In this document: piece by piece, positions 19,610 to 28,319 of the stretch
Numbering within the stretch: position 1 is the stretch's first letter
Layout: every line of letters starts with the position of its first letter
Origin: Emiliania huxleyi CCMP1516
Lineage: Eukaryota > Haptophyta > Isochrysidales > Noelaerhabdaceae
Direction of reading: 5' to 3'
Length of the DNA stretch: 64,000 nt
NCBI RefSeq assembly: GCF_000372725.1
Contig: NW_005200170.1
Coordinates: 185,052-249,051 of the forward strand
Translations under genes and position numbers: made by a program
The notes under the pieces: generated by a model
Database searches by the model: none
The model's input: only the letters and a program-made list of their open reading frames with translations
Told to the model about the DNA's origin: nothing

Positions 19610-20660
19610 TTTGTCCATGTGTGTGAGCTTGAGCACCGCCAGCTAGCCGACCTCTCCTTGCGCCCACCCCGCCCCCATCGGGGGCGGGGGCCCGCACGGG
19701 CCACAACTCTAGTACTCTGATCACAGCACACCGTCCTCCCACACACCCGACACCCGACGCACACCCGGGGCGCACGCGCTCGCAGTGGCAGCGTTGGTAC
19801 GGCTTTCGGCTTTACCAATTAAAGCCGTTTCCCGTGTGCGCCTCGTCCTTCCTGCCGCCGCCGGCCGCTGGTCGGTCCACGCGCCGAGGCGCTGCAGCAC
19901 GCAGCAGAACAGCGGTGATCTCCAGACACCGGCGCCGGCCCGCCGGAAGCTGGGCACTCCACACCCCACACAGCCACAGCCGCCCCTCGCACCGTAGGTA
20001 CCACTACCCCCCCGTCCGACCCAATTCACATGTCAACGGCGTGCGAGAGAAGTCGCACGGTGCGCCATCGGCTAGGCCATCGGCCACATTGCAGGCATGT
20101 GCTCGACCTCTTTGCCTGAGAATCGCACGCCAGGTGACCTCCACGAAGCTGCCCGCTGCTATCGATGTGCCGGAGAGGTGATTCGCGCCGAGGAACCACA
20201 GCACAGCACGGCGCAGCGCATCGGGGCAATGGAGGGTAACGCAATTGTGTGTGAGCGAATGGCACGCTATGCTTCGCGACTCCGGGGCCAGCTGCGGCGT
20301 CGGTGCGGTCGGCCTCTCCCTCGCCGCAGCCGCGGTGGGCCTCCTCGTGCGCCTCCTCCTCTTCCTGCAGCTGCTGCTGCTGCTGCTGCTGCGCCGCCGC
20401 CGCCCAGCTCGCCCCCGCCGCCGCCCCCGCCGCAATCTCGCCTCTGAGGCCCTCTCGTGGGTCGAGAGAGTGGACGCCTCTTACTGAGCCGAACGTCCGG
20501 GCCGGAATTCGTGTCTGTGTGCGCGTTTCACGCATGCTCGAAAATTTTTGGGGCGCTCAGCTGGGTGGTGCAGCGTAATTACACTCGCCAAACTGCCCTA
20601 CTATCTCTTAACACTACAGGGTAGTCACTACGTACGTACAGTACCCTCTACCCCCTTACC
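19610..20660. other. Intergenic with CTG run and unclear small frames
   Basis: Contains a CTG microsatellite at about 20367-20392. It reads as polyLeu on the plus strand (a pseudo-transmembrane stretch) and polyGln on the minus strand (frame 20026-20535, QQQQQQQLQEEEEAHEEAH). Neither frame shows a domain. A small gene is possible but not supported. Confidence 0.35.
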
Positions 20661-20677
20661 AACGTATCTTTTGCGGA

Positions 20678-23600
20678 TCAGTACGTACATGAGCGGTTGA
20701 TGGACGGCCTGACGCAACAGCGCTTGCAGTGCTGCTTTGCAAGACAGTTGCGCTCCTTCCCGCAACAATAGAAACCCGCGGCCGGGCCACCACCCTCGTC
20801 CTGGGCGCAGCCTGGGCAGAATGAGTAGCAGAGGTTGCCACATCCGGCGCGGCACCGCTGCGGCTGCTCCGCATACAACACCTGGTGCTCTTGAACGAGA
20901 GGGTCAAGCTGCTTGACCCTCTGCGAGGAGACCGACTTTATCTTGATCTTGGTTGGGTCGACGCCGAGCGATCGAGCGAGGTCAGCCCTGAGCGCGTCAT
21001 CGAGCTTCGCGCGGTCGTCGACTGCTGTGTCGAAATCAATGTTATAGTCAACCTCGGCCACGTTAGTGCCTTCCCCGTCCTCTGACTCCTCTGTGGGACT
21101 GACTTGGTCTTTAAAGTAGCCCGCCAGCTGCCGCGGGGTCGGGTAGTCGAAGATGAGCGTCGATGGCAGCACCAGGCCTGACTGCGCCTGCAGCTGGTTG
21201 CCGAGCTCGACCGCTCCGAGCGAGTCGAGGCCCGACTCCATCAGCGGCGCGTCGGGGTCGACCTCGGCGCCCGTCGTCGACTTGAGCGTCTCCTGGATCG
21301 CCTCCAGCGTCACCTCCTTCACCTCGCCCCGCGGGCCACCGGTCACCGCCTTGCCCCTGCGGCTCGCGTAGTCGACCATCAGTGGCGGCACCTCCGGGAG
21401 CAGGCTGAGGAACTTGCTCCAGGTGAGCACCGCCAAGCTCATCACGCCCGGCACCGAAGGCTGCAGCGTTGCCTGCAAGGCCAGCGTGCCTTGCTCGAGG
21501 CTGATGAGGCCGACGCCGCTGGCTTGGATGCGAGCGTTGACCGACGCGTCGGCCGCCATGCCAACCGCCGCCCACGGACCCCACTGCACCGACGTCGCCT
21601 TCACGGCGCGCGTCCGGCGGCAGGCGCCCAGTGCGTCGAGCATGCCGTTGGCGGCGGCGTAGTTGGACTGGCCGCCGCCGCCAATCAGCGCCGCGATGGA
21701 CGAGAAGAGCACGCACGCGTCGAGCGGCGATGACGCGGCCGCCTGCTGCAGCGCCCACGCGCCGGCCACCTTGGGCGCGAAGACGCGCCTGACGGTGGCG
21801 GCCGTCTGCGCGCGCAGCAGCCCGTCCGACAGCACGCCCGCCGCGTGCCACACGCCCGCCAGCGGGGTGCGCATGGCCAGGATGGCGCCGGCCATGCGGG
21901 CCGTGTCCGTCAGCTCGGCCGCGTCGCACCTGACCACGCGGAAGCTGCACCTCGCCACCTTCTTCAGCGTCTCGCCATCCGCGGCTGCCACCTTGCCGCC
22001 GCGGGCCGCCAGCACGACCGACTCGGCGCCGGCCTCGCCGAGCCACCTGCCCGTGACCAGGCCGAGGCCGCCGGTCCCGCCCGAGAGCAGGTGGGCGCCT
22101 CGCGGTGGCGTCGGAGCCGTCCTCGGGATGCGCACCACCACCTTGCCCGTGTTGGTGCCGCCCTGCAGCGTGCGGAAGGCGGCCAAGACGCTCCTCTCGA
22201 GCTCAAAGGTCTGCAACGGCAGGCCGTGGAGCACAATGGCGTCCGCGCGACGCGAGAGCAGCTGAAGCGTGTCACGGACCCAGACCGGCATCTGCTCGAT
22301 GGTTGAGTCGAGCGCGATCGCCACGTACCTCGAGAGCGACGCCGACTCAAGCCGCTCACAGCTCCACACCGCGCGCTTGCCGATCTCACACAGCCAGCCG
22401 TCCTGCCGCAGCAGCGCAAAGGTGCACGCAATGAAGTCCGCCGACAGGCTGTTGAGCGAGAAGCGCAGCCGGCACGAGCCGAGCAGCCTCGACGCGCCGA
22501 CTGCAAAGGCGCCGCTGTCGCGCGAGCTGACAGTGCGGCCGGCGAGGCCCATGCGAGCCAGGTAAAAGTGCTTGTATGGCCGGCCGACGCTTGCAGATGG
22601 GCTGCTTCTGATGAGGTGGCAGTACTCCTGCGCAGTGAGGCCGACGCCGCCCGCTCCAGCGTGCAGAAGCACGCCATGTCCAGCTGCCGGCCTCGCTGCA
22701 AGGAGGGATATGTGCACCGTCATCCAAGTGGTCGGCAGCGTGCAGGCCTGCTCAAAGGAGAGCGACTCTGTGATGCTCGCCACGAGCCGCGCGTCCGACC
22801 TGGAGACCGACGCGAGGGCAGCCAGTCCATGCCCGAGCACGGCGTCACCGACCTTGATGTGCGAGCTGCCGGGTCCCTCGGCCGCAATGTGCGCGGCGCA
22901 GTCGCCTCCGGGCGGGCCCGGGTCGCCCGGGTATACGCCGAGCACGTTGAGCACGTCTCGGAAGTTGAGGCCGACCGCGCCGACGTGCAGCTTGACTTCG
23001 CCAGGGACCGGCTCGGAGTCGTCCACTGCCTGAGGCACCACTCTCAGGTTGCTCACGGCGCCGCGCGCGTCGAAGTAGAGCTTGATCGGGCCGCCGAGCG
23101 ATCCGGCAGCCTCGGCTAGGCGCGGCACACGCTGAATCATGTCGTCGAAGGCTACCTCGGGCTCCGAGGCGCCGCTGAAGCCGAGGCCGAGCTTGCCGGC
23201 CAGGTTCGAGCCGGCCGCCAGCTCCGTCACACCGGGCCGCAGAACGTCCATATCGAGGAGCGGCAGGCAGGACTGCGGCGCCTCCGAGCGAGCCTGGCGG
23301 GTCAGGCCCATCAGACCCGCCTGGCTCGAGGCGCCGGTGCCAGCCGAGCGGGCGGCGAGGGCGCCAGCCGAGACCATCCACACGGGACACAAGGAGCGCG
23401 CGATGACCTGCATGCGCACAACGTCGACGGCAGCAGCCAGGCCGGCGAGCGAGTCGGAGGCCTTGGCGCCCGTGCTCAGGCCGACGGCATACACAATTGA
23501 GCCGATCGACGCCGACGGAGCGGCCGCTTGTGCCACGCCGGAGCACGAGGCTGGGACGGCCGGAGCAGAGGCGCACATCACGAGCGCCGCTCTGGCGCTC

Positions 23601-25117
23601 TCAGCGGGCGGCACCGTCGCTGCCTGCCACGACGTGACGTACAGGTGCGTGAGCCTGCGCACCGGAGCCGCCCGCATTGCCGCCTTGAGCGCACGCGTCT
23701 CGAAGTTGGTGAGGCGTGCGCCGGGCGAGTCCCTAGCCGCCTTCGCGTCCTTGGCTCCGATCCACACGCCCGCCTTGCCCGCCCCCTGCCGCTCCGCCAC
23801 CGGCCACGGAGAGCCGCTCACGTCGGTGAGCGCCGCCTCGCCGACCGAGAAGGGGAGCCGGATCTCGCCCGCCGCCGTCGCCTCGGCGAGCAGGGCAGTG
23901 AGGTGGAGCGAGCCGTCGAGGTCGGCGGGGTGGACGCTGGTGCCCTCCTTGCGCGAGCGGCGGCGCAGCTGGCCAACGGCGACGCCGGCGCCTCGCGAGA
24001 CGCGCGCCGAGGTGAGCGTGCGGTAAAGCGGGCCGTACTCGAGGCCGACCGAGCGGAAGCCCGCGTAGAGGACGGCAGTGTCGACTGGCTGAGTGCACGA
24101 CGCGCGGAGAGCCGCGTGGGAGAAGCAGGGCATCGCCTCGGAGAGAGCGGTCGCTCCGCCGGCGCAGTGGGACGTCTTGGTGCCCGCCTCGAGGTCCTCG
24201 GTGGTCACGTCGAACCGCTCCTCCGCGGCGCTGATCTCGATGCTGACGGCGAGCGTGCTCAGGTCGCCCTCTAGCACGAGCGGCTGCAGGAAGAAGACGC
24301 GCGAGAGCGTGGCGCTCGTGGCGCCGCTCGAGAGGGCGACAGCAGCCGCGCGCGCCATCTCCATGTAGCCCGCGCCGGGGAAGACGACCCGGCCCTGCAC
24401 GACGTGGTCCGCGACGATCTGCAGCAGCGGTCCCATCGCTTGTGTTTGGAACGTTTTTGAGTGAGCGTGGGCTCCTTTGACGCGCTCCCCGATGAGAGGG
24501 TGCGGCGTCTGGCGCCACCCGAAGCCCCTGCGCACGTATCTCGGCCCAGATATAGCCTGCAGGGTCGGAGGCACGCCTGGGAGCGAACCAATTTCGCAGT
24601 GCACGATCGTTCCGCTGTAGCCAAAAGAATTGATGCCCCCCACGTACCTCGGGCCACGCCGCGGCGCGTGCGATACCGAGCTCAGCGTAGTAGGCAGCGA
24701 GCAGCAGGCACTGTCGAGCGCGGCGCCGACATGCTCGTTCAGGACCTGCAGCTGGGCGTTCGGCGACCCCTCCGTTTTTGCAAGGCCCACAGCAAGCTTG
24801 AGCAAGCCAACTGCGCCGGCGGTGGGCTCACCGTGGCCTGCACACGCCTTGACGGACCCGATGGGCAGGGGTTGCGAGTTATCGCGCTTGCTTAGTATCG
24901 CGGCCGCCGTGGAGCTCGCCTCTATTGGGTCGCCGAGCGGCGTGCCGGTTCCGTGCGCCTCGAGGCTCGACACATCAATGGGCTCAAGGCCTCCATCGGC
25001 CAGAGCGGCCTTGATCAAGCTGCCCTGCGCCTGCCCGTTGGGCGCCGTGAGGGAGGCTCCCCCCCCCCCAAACTCCCACCCCGATCCACCCTGCAAGGCG
25101 CACGACGACACACACAC
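20678..25117 (-). CDS. Type I polyketide synthase, reducing module, 5'-truncated
   Basis: One open frame of about 1,480 codons without an in-frame ATG at its head. Domain order: the C-terminal part of a ketosynthase (SLTAPNGQAQ, EAHGTGTPLGDPIE with the catalytic His, KACAGHGEPTAGAVGLLK), then dehydratase (HPLIGERV; hot-dog motif HVVQGRVVFPGAGYMEMA with catalytic His; DLDGSLHL), then a structural KR region, enoylreductase (GEVKLHVGAVGLNFRDVL, LLHAGAGGVGL), ketoreductase (LSGGTGGLGLVTG, WHAAGVL, SNYAAANGMLDALG) and an acyl carrier protein (ESGLDSLGAVELGNQL). No acyltransferase is present, so acylation would be in trans. The ketosynthase N-terminus with its active-site Cys is missing. The frame begins at a possible acceptor (GCGCCTTGCAG, about 25100) and the opposite-strand msrA gene lies just upstream. 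After the ACP comes an acidic segment (ADLARSLGVDPTKIKIKSVS) and a Cys-rich tail with about 14 Cys in 50 residues, which is unusual. It is a remnant or the last exon of a larger modular PKS. Confidence 0.85.
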   Translation of the reverse strand: MCVSSCALQGGSGWEFGGGGASLTAPNGQAQGSLIKAALADGGLEPIDVSSLEAHGTGTPLGDPIEASSTAAAILSKRDNSQPLPIGSVKACAGHGEPTAGAVGLLKLAVGLAKTEGSPNAQLQVLNEHVGAALDSACCSLPTTLSSVSHAPRRGPRYVGGINSFGYSGTIVHCEIGSLPGVPPTLQAISGPRYVRRGFGWRQTPHPLIGERVKGAHAHSKTFQTQAMGPLLQIVADHVVQGRVVFPGAGYMEMARAAAVALSSGATSATLSRVFFLQPLVLEGDLSTLAVSIEISAAEERFDVTTEDLEAGTKTSHCAGGATALSEAMPCFSHAALRASCTQPVDTAVLYAGFRSVGLEYGPLYRTLTSARVSRGAGVAVGQLRRRSRKEGTSVHPADLDGSLHLTALLAEATAAGEIRLPFSVGEAALTDVSGSPWPVAERQGAGKAGVWIGAKDAKAARDSPGARLTNFETRALKAAMRAAPVRRLTHLYVTSWQAATVPPAESARAALVMCASAPAVPASCSGVAQAAAPSASIGSIVYAVGLSTGAKASDSLAGLAAAVDVVRMQVIARSLCPVWMVSAGALAARSAGTGASSQAGLMGLTRQARSEAPQSCLPLLDMDVLRPGVTELAAGSNLAGKLGLGFSGASEPEVAFDDMIQRVPRLAEAAGSLGGPIKLYFDARGAVSNLRVVPQAVDDSEPVPGEVKLHVGAVGLNFRDVLNVLGVYPGDPGPPGGDCAAHIAAEGPGSSHIKVGDAVLGHGLAALASVSRSDARLVASITESLSFEQACTLPTTWMTVHISLLAARPAAGHGVLLHAGAGGVGLTAQEYCHLIRSSPSASVGRPYKHFYLARMGLAGRTVSSRDSGAFAVGASRLLGSCRLRFSLNSLSADFIACTFALLRQDGWLCEIGKRAVWSCERLESASLSRYVAIALDSTIEQMPVWVRDTLQLLSRRADAIVLHGLPLQTFELERSVLAAFRTLQGGTNTGKVVVRIPRTAPTPPRGAHLLSGGTGGLGLVTGRWLGEAGAESVVLAARGGKVAAADGETLKKVARCSFRVVRCDAAELTDTARMAGAILAMRTPLAGVWHAAGVLSDGLLRAQTAATVRRVFAPKVAGAWALQQAAASSPLDACVLFSSIAALIGGGGQSNYAAANGMLDALGACRRTRAVKATSVQWGPWAAVGMAADASVNARIQASGVGLISLEQGTLALQATLQPSVPGVMSLAVLTWSKFLSLLPEVPPLMVDYASRRGKAVTGGPRGEVKEVTLEAIQETLKSTTGAEVDPDAPLMESGLDSLGAVELGNQLQAQSGLVLPSTLIFDYPTPRQLAGYFKDQVSPTEESEDGEGTNVAEVDYNIDFDTAVDDRAKLDDALRADLARSLGVDPTKIKIKSVSSQRVKQLDPLVQEHQVLYAEQPQRCRAGCGNLCYSFCPGCAQDEGGGPAAGFYCCGKERNCLAKQHCKRCCVRPSINRSCTY

Positions 25118-25304
25118 GAGTAGGGGAGAAACGCGTGGTTAGGTCGGTCGAGTGCACGCCAGTCCCATCTTCTTGGTTTCCGTTTGCCTGTGTGCCAGTG
25201 CGCGCCAGTCCCGTGTGGCGAAAGAGAAAACTTTGCAGCGCAAACCGGCGCTTCGCCGCTACCCAAAATCGACTGCCGACGGGCTCGCTCTCGCTCGGAA
25301 AGTC

Positions 25305-25991
25305 ATGCAGCACCTTCTTCTCGCCACGTCGCGCCCGACCTCTCGTGCACACCCACGAATGGCTTCCTCCTCCGAGACGGCAATCTTCGGCATGGGCTGC
25401 TTCTGGGCACCGCAAGAGGCATTCCAGGACATGCCAGGTGTCGAGAGCGTTTTGACAGGCTACGCAAGTGTCGAGCCGCGGCTTAACCTCGAGCCTCCAT
25501 CATATTTTCCCGTGTGTTCCGGAGACGGCTACACTGAGGCCGTGAGGGTGACGTATGATCCCTCTGAGGTAAGCTATGAGGCGCTGCTGCGTGTCTTTTG
25601 GGCCAACCACGACGCCTCGCTGACTACGCCTGGCAAGGAGGACCAGTACCGCTCCGCTCTCTGGCCAACGGACGAGGCGCAGCGCCTCCTGGCGGCCGCT
25701 GACGTCGAGCGCGCCGCCGCAGCTTACGTCGCCGCCGGCAAGGATCCTCCCTGCACGGTCGTGGCGAAGGCGCCGCCCGCTTTCACGCCCGCCGAGCCGT
25801 ACCACCAGCACTTTTGGGCTAAGGGGCGGCTCAAGCTCGGCCTGCTCGTCGCGCTGCTGCTGCTGCGCGGCGCGGGCTCGTCACAGCTCTCCCTCGCCGC
25901 CGACGTCGGCACGCAGCTGGTGCTGCTGTGGTGGTTTGTGGAGTGCTTTGGGCTGCTTGCGGCGGCGAGCCCGTTCGCGGAGCTATTTTGA
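25305..25991 (+). CDS. msrA: Peptide methionine sulfoxide reductase A with C-terminal hydrophobic extension
   Basis: Reduces methionine-S-sulfoxide in proteins, with thioredoxin as usual reductant. The first in-frame ATG is at 25305; a second (25359, MASSSETAIFGMGCFW) starts right at the domain, so the first 18 residues may be a targeting peptide. The catalytic GCFW motif is intact, followed by VESVLTGYASVEP, YFPVCSGDGYTEAVRVTYDP, LLRVFWANHDAS, QYRSALWP and PYHQHFWA, all in family order. The usual C-terminal resolving cysteines are absent. Instead the protein continues with two hydrophobic helices (LGLLVALLLLRGAG; TQLVLLWWFVECFGLLAAA), which would anchor it in a membrane. Intronless. It is transcribed away from the PKS remnant on the other strand. 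Confidence 0.85.
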   Translation: MQHLLLATSRPTSRAHPRMASSSETAIFGMGCFWAPQEAFQDMPGVESVLTGYASVEPRLNLEPPSYFPVCSGDGYTEAVRVTYDPSEVSYEALLRVFWANHDASLTTPGKEDQYRSALWPTDEAQRLLAAADVERAAAAYVAAGKDPPCTVVAKAPPAFTPAEPYHQHFWAKGRLKLGLLVALLLLRGAGSSQLSLAADVGTQLVLLWWFVECFGLLAAASPFAELF

Positions 25992-25999
25992 GAAAATAA

Positions 26000-26500
26000 T
26001 ACCCATCTACCGATGAGCCTGACAAACACAACAATGAGCCTGTCCGCCCCGGGCTGTGTACGAGTACGACTGGTGACTCTGCAGACGCCGCTTAAAAGCA
26101 CGTCCAAGCACCACAGCGCACAGGGAATGCCGATATTCGGAATGGGCTCGCAATGCCCATGGGGTTTCGTGTCCGTTTTCTTTATCTCCGTGCCAGAGCG
26201 CGCCAGTCTGTGCGTGCCTGTTGCGCCACGGGGTTTCTCTTTCCCAGTTCGCACCTGTGTCGAGCCTGTCTGCTGTGAGAGAGAGTTGTTTTGTCTAAAT
26301 TCTCTTTCCCTTGCGGGAGTGTTTGATTTTTTGCCCGTGTTAGTGCCAGCGGCGCGCCCTTGCTTGGTTCTTGTAAAATCCGTTTTGCTCGTGTGCCGAT
26401 GTGTCTAGTGTGCGCCAGTCCACGCCCTCTTCGCATGAAAAATTCTTTTTGCCGTGTCAAGACCGCCAAAGATCCGAACTCCTTCAGGAGGACGCCCTGC
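26000..26500 (+). promoter_or_regulatory. Upstream region of SDR gene with sequence shared with other gene starts
   Basis: Pieces such as GAGCGCGCCAGTCTGTGCGT and TCTGCTGTGAGAGAG resemble 25150-25215 (upstream of msrA) and about 1805-1835 (upstream of the methyltransferase). This may be a shared upstream element or an old repeat. No TATA-like box is evident. Confidence 0.3.
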
Positions 26501-26512
26501 TCAGTCCAAGCC

Positions 26513-27955
26513 ATGTCGACGCTGTGGACCAGTTCACTGTCCAGCTCACTGGTGCAACGCCGGAGGATGCCGCTCAGCGTCCTGCAGGAGTGCGAGGTGG
26601 CCCAGCCATACTCCGAGTCTGAGGCCCTCAAGCCAGACCGAGACGCCGCGAGCGGCGAGTCTGTGGTGGTGTACACAGATGACAGAGAGGCAGAGGAGAC
26701 CAAGACCCCTCGCATCCTCCTCGGCACGCTCCTCGGCCTGCTCCTCGGCCTCTGCCTCCACATTCTGGCTCAGGGGCTGGCTGGCCTCGAGAAGATGGCC
26801 CGCCGCGTCGGTCTCGACCGTCGGCGGTGGTCGGCAAAGGACAAGGTAGTCGTGATCACGGGCGCTTCGTCTGGCATCGGAACGAGCCTCGCCCGCACCT
26901 ACGCTGCGGAGGGTGCCAAGCTGTCGCTTGTTGCGCGGCGGCGGGCCGACCTCGAGCGGGTGTGCGAGGAGTGCATGGCCCTCGGCGCGAGCAGCGCGCA
27001 GGCGGTCGTCGCCGACATCTCCACGGAGGAGGGGTGGGCGGCCGTCCGGGGCGCCGTGCCGGCCGCCGTTGACCTGCTGGTTCTCAACGCGGGCATCGCG
27101 ATGGGCGCGCCGTTTGTGTCGCTCTGCGAACAGAACCAGGCGATGGGCACAATGAAGCGCCTGATGGATGTAAATTACATCGGCTCCGTGGGAGTGCTCA
27201 ACGCGTGCATGGGTTCGATGCGGCGCGCCGAGGGCGGTGTCCGCCTGCTGGTGGTGAGCAGCGTCGTGGGTCTAGTCGAGGGCGTGCCGTGGCGTACAGG
27301 GTACGCGGCCTCCAAGTTCGCGCTCAAGGGCTTCTTCAACACGCTGCGCGTCGAGCTCGGAATCTCGGAGCCGGTCCCGCCGACCGTCACGCTCGCGTAT
27401 CCCGGCGCCGTCAACACGCCCGTGAACAATGCGCGCCTCGGCACCGGCGACGGCGCGGTCGACCTCGACCTGACCAAGAAGAGCATGTCGCCCGACCGAT
27501 GCGCCGCCATCATGGTGGCCGCCCACGCTGTCGGGCGGCGCGACGTCTTCTACTCGATCGACGGCACGCTCGCTGGCGCCATCAAGACGCGCCTCCTCCG
27601 CCACCTCGCCTTCTTCTTCCCCGCCGGCTCGGACAGGGTGCTCGCCAGGGCGATGCGCGTGGGCGAGATGAGCAGCAAGAAGCCGGCGCGACGACAGCTC
27701 ATGGCTGTGCTGCGCGGCGCCGGCCGACTCGTCATCGCGGGCCAGCGCTGGGCTTCGGACGAGGTCGCGGACGTGTCGGGCCGCCTTTCGGAGCGTGTCT
27801 CAGGGCGCTTCTCCGAGCGCGTCTCGGGGTGCTTCTCCATCTCGTCGTCGCGCGGCAGGCGGGGCAGCGGCGGGGAGCCCCTCCCCCGTGCGCGCTCTGG
27901 GCTCGCGTTGACCTCAGACGCGGTGGCAGAGGCATTTGACGAAGCGCGGGAGTAG
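26513..27955 (+). CDS. Membrane-anchored short-chain dehydrogenase/reductase
   Basis: NAD(P)-dependent oxidoreductase of the classical SDR family, closest in pattern to DHRS7B/11-beta-HSD-type enzymes of the ER. I prefer the ATG at 26513 (MSTLWTSSLSS), though in-frame ATGs at 26399 and 26435 are possible. There is an N-terminal helix (ILLGTLLGLLLGLCLHILAQGL, residues about 65-86), then the Rossmann motif VVVITGASSGIGTSLA, LSLVARRRADL, VADISTEEGW and LVLNAGIAMG, catalytic Ser in LLVVSSVVG, the catalytic YAASK motif, and YPGAVNTP. The C-terminus has repeated SERVSGRFSERVSG units, then a basic, low-complexity tail to the stop at 27955. Intronless. The substrate (lipid, steroid or retinoid type) is not determinable. 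Confidence 0.85.
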   Translation: MSTLWTSSLSSSLVQRRRMPLSVLQECEVAQPYSESEALKPDRDAASGESVVVYTDDREAEETKTPRILLGTLLGLLLGLCLHILAQGLAGLEKMARRVGLDRRRWSAKDKVVVITGASSGIGTSLARTYAAEGAKLSLVARRRADLERVCEECMALGASSAQAVVADISTEEGWAAVRGAVPAAVDLLVLNAGIAMGAPFVSLCEQNQAMGTMKRLMDVNYIGSVGVLNACMGSMRRAEGGVRLLVVSSVVGLVEGVPWRTGYAASKFALKGFFNTLRVELGISEPVPPTVTLAYPGAVNTPVNNARLGTGDGAVDLDLTKKSMSPDRCAAIMVAAHAVGRRDVFYSIDGTLAGAIKTRLLRHLAFFFPAGSDRVLARAMRVGEMSSKKPARRQLMAVLRGAGRLVIAGQRWASDEVADVSGRLSERVSGRFSERVSGCFSISSSRGRRGSGGEPLPRARSGLALTSDAVAEAFDEARE

Positions 27956-27979
27956 ACACGCTCTTGGGAGTACCTCGAC

Positions 27980-28310
27980 TCTCGGGGCTCTCGTTGACCG
28001 TCACGCTCGATCATCACGCGACTCTCTAGAGTCTGTCCGTCTCGCTGTCTCGTTGTTCGTGCATTGAAACCCATTTTGTCCACATCCGCACATGCTCCAT
28101 GTCCATCGTTTTTGCATGTTGGTTGGGTTTATCCCATGTGTGTTGTGTGTGCGTGGAGTGCCATGCATGATCAGTGGCCATGTGAGTCAGTGTTGGATAT
28201 TTTGTAAGGCGCGACAAAAGCGGAAGCTTCCCTCTCACACGTCCGCTCAGAGGGCACAGGTGGGCTGACTCACTGTACACTGCCGAGGCTCTCAGCCTCA
28301 CTTTATCGCT
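27980..28310. other. Intergenic, no gene recognised
   Basis: Shared 3' region of the convergent SDR and RCC1 genes, with TGTTGG/TTGTG-rich sequence. No terminator or RNA is recognised. Confidence 0.4.
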
Positions 28311-28319
28311 CGTTTGACC

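Noticed and set aside
20245-20487. Small transmembrane protein with a polyLeu helix
   Set aside because: The helix is a CTG microsatellite; the minus strand of the same stretch reads polyGln. Composition explains it.
24900-25415. Minus-strand frames upstream of the PKS as its missing ketosynthase exons
   Set aside because: None contains a ketosynthase active-site motif, and msrA occupies the opposite strand.
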